45,958 nt of DNA from Caldisphaera sp. (GTDB lineage: Archaea; Thermoproteota; Thermoprotei_A; Sulfolobales; Acidilobaceae). The position numbers and the translations under genes were made by a program. The stretch lies in contig NZ_JAGDXI010000033.1 in assembly GCF_023256325.1 (NCBI RefSeq), positions 1 to 45,958 of the forward strand. The letters are read 5' to 3'. Below are positions 44,194-45,958 of the stretch, piece by piece (within the stretch, counting starts at the first letter, position 1; the number at the start of each line of letters is the position of its first letter). The notes beneath the pieces were generated by a model. The model was not told where the DNA came from and ran no database searches. It was given only the letters and a program-made list of their open reading frames with translations.

Positions 44194-44217
44194 ATTGTTA
44201 ACCCCCCAGTTAACAAT
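44194..44217 (-). promoter_or_regulatory. Oriented G-centred palindrome, copy 3
   Basis: Perfect nine-base arms ATTGTTAAC (44194-44202) and GTTAACAAT (44209-44217). Toward the transferase gene the centre reads TGGGGG. It ends 30 bases before the transferase start, and its far end touches the stop codon of the phosphatase-superfamily gene. Sequence and orientation relative to the gene match the other two copies (66-88, 6529-6556). Confidence 0.6.
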
Positions 44218-45557
44218 CACTTTCCTAAAATTAATTGCTCTAAAACATTTTTGATTTTATTTATCTCTATAACACCTTTATTACCTTTTTCTATTGTTCC
44301 TTCTGGATCATAAATAGAAAACACACCATACCAATCATGCATAGAATCATCTGGCCCTTTATCATTTTTCTCTAAATACATGCTCTTGTAACCTATTGTA
44401 CCTATTGGCCTCCAATTCAAATCATCTAAATAAACTGTTAAATCTGGTGCATCCCCTTTTATTTCTGGATAAATTTCTTGAGGGGTATAGGCTTCATTCT
44501 TCCACTGCTCATTATTAGGTCCTTTAATTTTTGATATAGAGTTTTTCAAATCCTTTATTAAACCTTCTATCTCTTCTTTTTCTAAAATTCCTTTAGGTTC
44601 TCTTCCTTTAATATTAAAGAAAAAGCGAGAATAATAACCTCCCCATGCCCAAACTTTTGTCTCATTCCAATTTATATTATCAGGTAATAAATCTTCTCCT
44701 TCTTTTGTCTCATTTTTAATTTTTAAAAAGCCTTGCTGCATTAACCACTGATTTATAGGATAAGAGCCCTTCATGCTTTTTGTTCCATGATCGCTTACAA
44801 TAACATAAATTGTATCTTTTGGTAGTTCCTTAATTAACTTAGAAAACCAATTATCAATCTTTCTGTAAACATTTGGAATTGCTTTACTGAACTTTTCATT
44901 ATATTCATACCTTGGATGGGTATTATCAAAATATTTCCAAAACATATGATGAGCTCTATCAACTCCTATTTCAACATAAATAAATAGATCCCATGCTTTT
45001 TTTACTAAATAGTTAAGGATTTTTTGATGATTATCTATCATTTCCATCAGATCAGAATATGCTTTATCTCTATCTTCAGTCCTATATACTACATCGAATA
45101 TTGGAGATTCCCCAATTTTATTTTCAATTTCATTTTTTAACCATGGTGGAAAAGTGTAAGGTTTTTCTTTACCAGGAGTATTGAAATCTGTAACCATAAA
45201 GCCATTCATTGGTTTAGGAGGATAAGTTGGAGGAACTCCAAATAATCCTGTTTTAATGTTAAACTTAGCTAATTCATCCCATATAGTCTTTTCTTTAACG
45301 TCATTAGAATTAACTACATAAGAATCAAAAGTACCAGGCTTCCTATGCCTAAAACCATAAATTCCTAATTCACCAGGTGTTTTCCCTGTAAACATTGATA
45401 TCCATGCAGGTACAGTTATCGGCGGGTGGCAGGTTTTCATCAAATAATTTTGAGATTCATTTGTTAATTGCCTAATAGAATCTAAACCTTCTCCATAGTT
45501 TTCGTATAAAACTTTAGGTGGTAATGAATCTAAACCCAAGACAAACACTTTTCTCAA
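44217..45557 (-). CDS. Alkaline phosphatase superfamily phosphodiesterase/phosphatase
   Basis: A 446-residue protein with the superfamily metal-site residues: D10 in VLGLDSLPP, the likely nucleophile T48 in ITVPAW, D/H in GVDRAHHMFW, DHG in VSDHG, and a final His in DSMHDWYG. The GFRHRKPG and YPINQWL segments are common in archaeal type I phosphodiesterase/nucleotide pyrophosphatase-like enzymes. No signal peptide, so cytoplasmic. I suggest TTG 45557, preceded by GGTG; the frame extends to 45575. It sits beside the glycan transferase and may act on phosphorylated sugars or lipids, which is inference. Confidence 0.85.
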   Translation of the reverse strand: MRKVFVLGLDSLPPKVLYENYGEGLDSIRQLTNESQNYLMKTCHPPITVPAWISMFTGKTPGELGIYGFRHRKPGTFDSYVVNSNDVKEKTIWDELAKFNIKTGLFGVPPTYPPKPMNGFMVTDFNTPGKEKPYTFPPWLKNEIENKIGESPIFDVVYRTEDRDKAYSDLMEMIDNHQKILNYLVKKAWDLFIYVEIGVDRAHHMFWKYFDNTHPRYEYNEKFSKAIPNVYRKIDNWFSKLIKELPKDTIYVIVSDHGTKSMKGSYPINQWLMQQGFLKIKNETKEGEDLLPDNINWNETKVWAWGGYYSRFFFNIKGREPKGILEKEEIEGLIKDLKNSISKIKGPNNEQWKNEAYTPQEIYPEIKGDAPDLTVYLDDLNWRPIGTIGYKSMYLEKNDKGPDDSMHDWYGVFSIYDPEGTIEKGNKGVIEINKIKNVLEQLILGK

Positions 45558-45614
45558 TCTACACACCAAAAACAAATGGAAAGAAAAAAATAAAAAATAT
45601 ATTTGAATTTAGGT

Positions 45615-45958
45615 TTACATTTTAGCAAAGGCCATATATGCTACTACAATTAATACTATCACTGCTAATACTAGTGCACCCAATGCGTAATATTCAGCAC
45701 TCTGAGCTCTACTAGATGCAGTTGATACAGTTGAACTAACGGATGATACAGTACTTGGTAATGAGCTTAATGATGATAGTGAACTGCTCATGCTTGAGAC
45801 TGTTGTGCTAAGAGATGAGACTGTTGTGCTAAGAGATGAGACTGTTGTGCTAAGAGATGATAGTGAACTGCTCATGCTTGAGACTGTATTGCTTAATGAA
45901 GACAGTTGTTTGCTCAGGCTTGAGACCGTTGAATTTATTGATGATACAGCTACACTAA
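45615..45958 (-). CDS. Ser/Thr heptad coiled-coil surface protein, 5' part cut by window edge
   Basis: The open frame continues past 45958, so the true start is outside. Visible part: perfect heptads of the type SSLSTTV with Leu/Val/Met at positions a and d, a short SRAQSAEYY junction, and a C-terminal membrane helix (ALGALVLAVIVLIVVAYMAF) ending AKM. This is a long coiled-coil stalk with a membrane anchor, the design of S-layer stalk proteins such as SlaB, though similarity to SlaB is by architecture only. ATG 45875 is an internal Met. The decayed gene at 3741-4001 has the same architecture. Confidence 0.75.
   Translation of the reverse strand, partial: SVAVSSINSTVSSLSKQLSSLSNTVSSMSSSLSSLSTTVSSLSTTVSSLSTTVSSMSSSLSSLSSLPSTVSSVSSTVSTASSRAQSAEYYALGALVLAVIVLIVVAYMAFAKM
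45775..45890 (-). repeat. 21-bp heptad-length tandem repeats within an 84-bp duplication
   Basis: GAGACTGTTGTGCTAAGAGA is repeated with period 21 from 45796, 45817 and 45838, one coiled-coil heptad each. The flanking GATAGTGAACTGCTCATGC recurs at 45775 and 45859, exactly 84 bases (four heptads) apart. Confidence 0.9.

Overview
The window is AT-rich (about 30 percent GC by eye) and densely coded on both strands. It reads as a thermoacidophilic crenarchaeon, probably of the Caldisphaera/Acidilobus type. This is an inference from: a thermopsin-family acid protease, solute-binding proteins with Ser/Thr linkers and C-terminal membrane anchors, an Alg7-type GlcNAc-phosphate transferase, a crenarchaeal QueC, many N-x-S/T sequons in exported proteins, and GGTGA-type ribosome binding sites just before starts. 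No rRNA, tRNA or CRISPR array was seen.

Layout. 1-3.6 kb: an acetamidase/formamidase and an acetyl-CoA-synthetase-like enzyme, a possible amide-to-acetyl-CoA route. 3.7-7 kb: a decayed coiled-coil surface-protein gene, a metallophosphoesterase, an HpaB-type flavin monooxygenase and a possible transposase scrap. 7-7.8 kb: a ribbon-helix-helix/DUF5678 protein overlapping a single-domain retropepsin-like protease. 8-15 kb: exported hydrolases, namely a penicillin-acylase-family enzyme with a small membrane partner and a thermopsin with four 59-residue repeats. 15-20 kb: metallo-beta-lactamase fold, alpha/beta hydrolase, nitrilase-family amidase, carotenoid-type membrane protein and a P5C-dehydrogenase-like enzyme. 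20.4-20.8 kb: a GC-rich, heavily structured, transposase-less element resembling an IS200/IS605 relic with a TnpB-type guide-RNA end. 20.9-23.6 kb: two surface proteins.

23.6-28.4 kb holds sulfate activation (ATP sulfurylase with a ribbon-helix-helix regulator, and a divergent APS kinase across a palindromic operator), QueC for archaeosine, a second small ribbon-helix-helix protein with the same C-terminal tail, and three unknown small proteins. 28.6-41.1 kb is a minus-strand run of two ABC importers: a Dpp-type five-gene system, likely for oligosaccharide or peptide, with a small membrane protein and a Gfo/Idh oxidoreductase, and a MalK-type system with the two permease halves fused in one chain. 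41.2-46 kb has a nucleotide-sugar epimerase, a small coiled-coil protein, a GNAT protein, the Alg7-type transferase, an alkaline-phosphatase-superfamily enzyme, and a heptad-repeat surface protein cut by the window edge.

The most interesting non-gene signal is a 23-24 bp interrupted palindrome (arms ATTGTTAAC and GTTAACAAT, G-rich six-base centre). It occurs three times, each time upstream of a gene start and always in the same orientation relative to that gene. Other regulatory-looking signals are a perfect 25-bp palindrome before the esterase/MBL pair and a TTAATTAA array between the sulfate-activation genes. Start codons were moved from the longest-frame position where a GGTG-type ribosome binding site sits just before an internal ATG, GTG or TTG.
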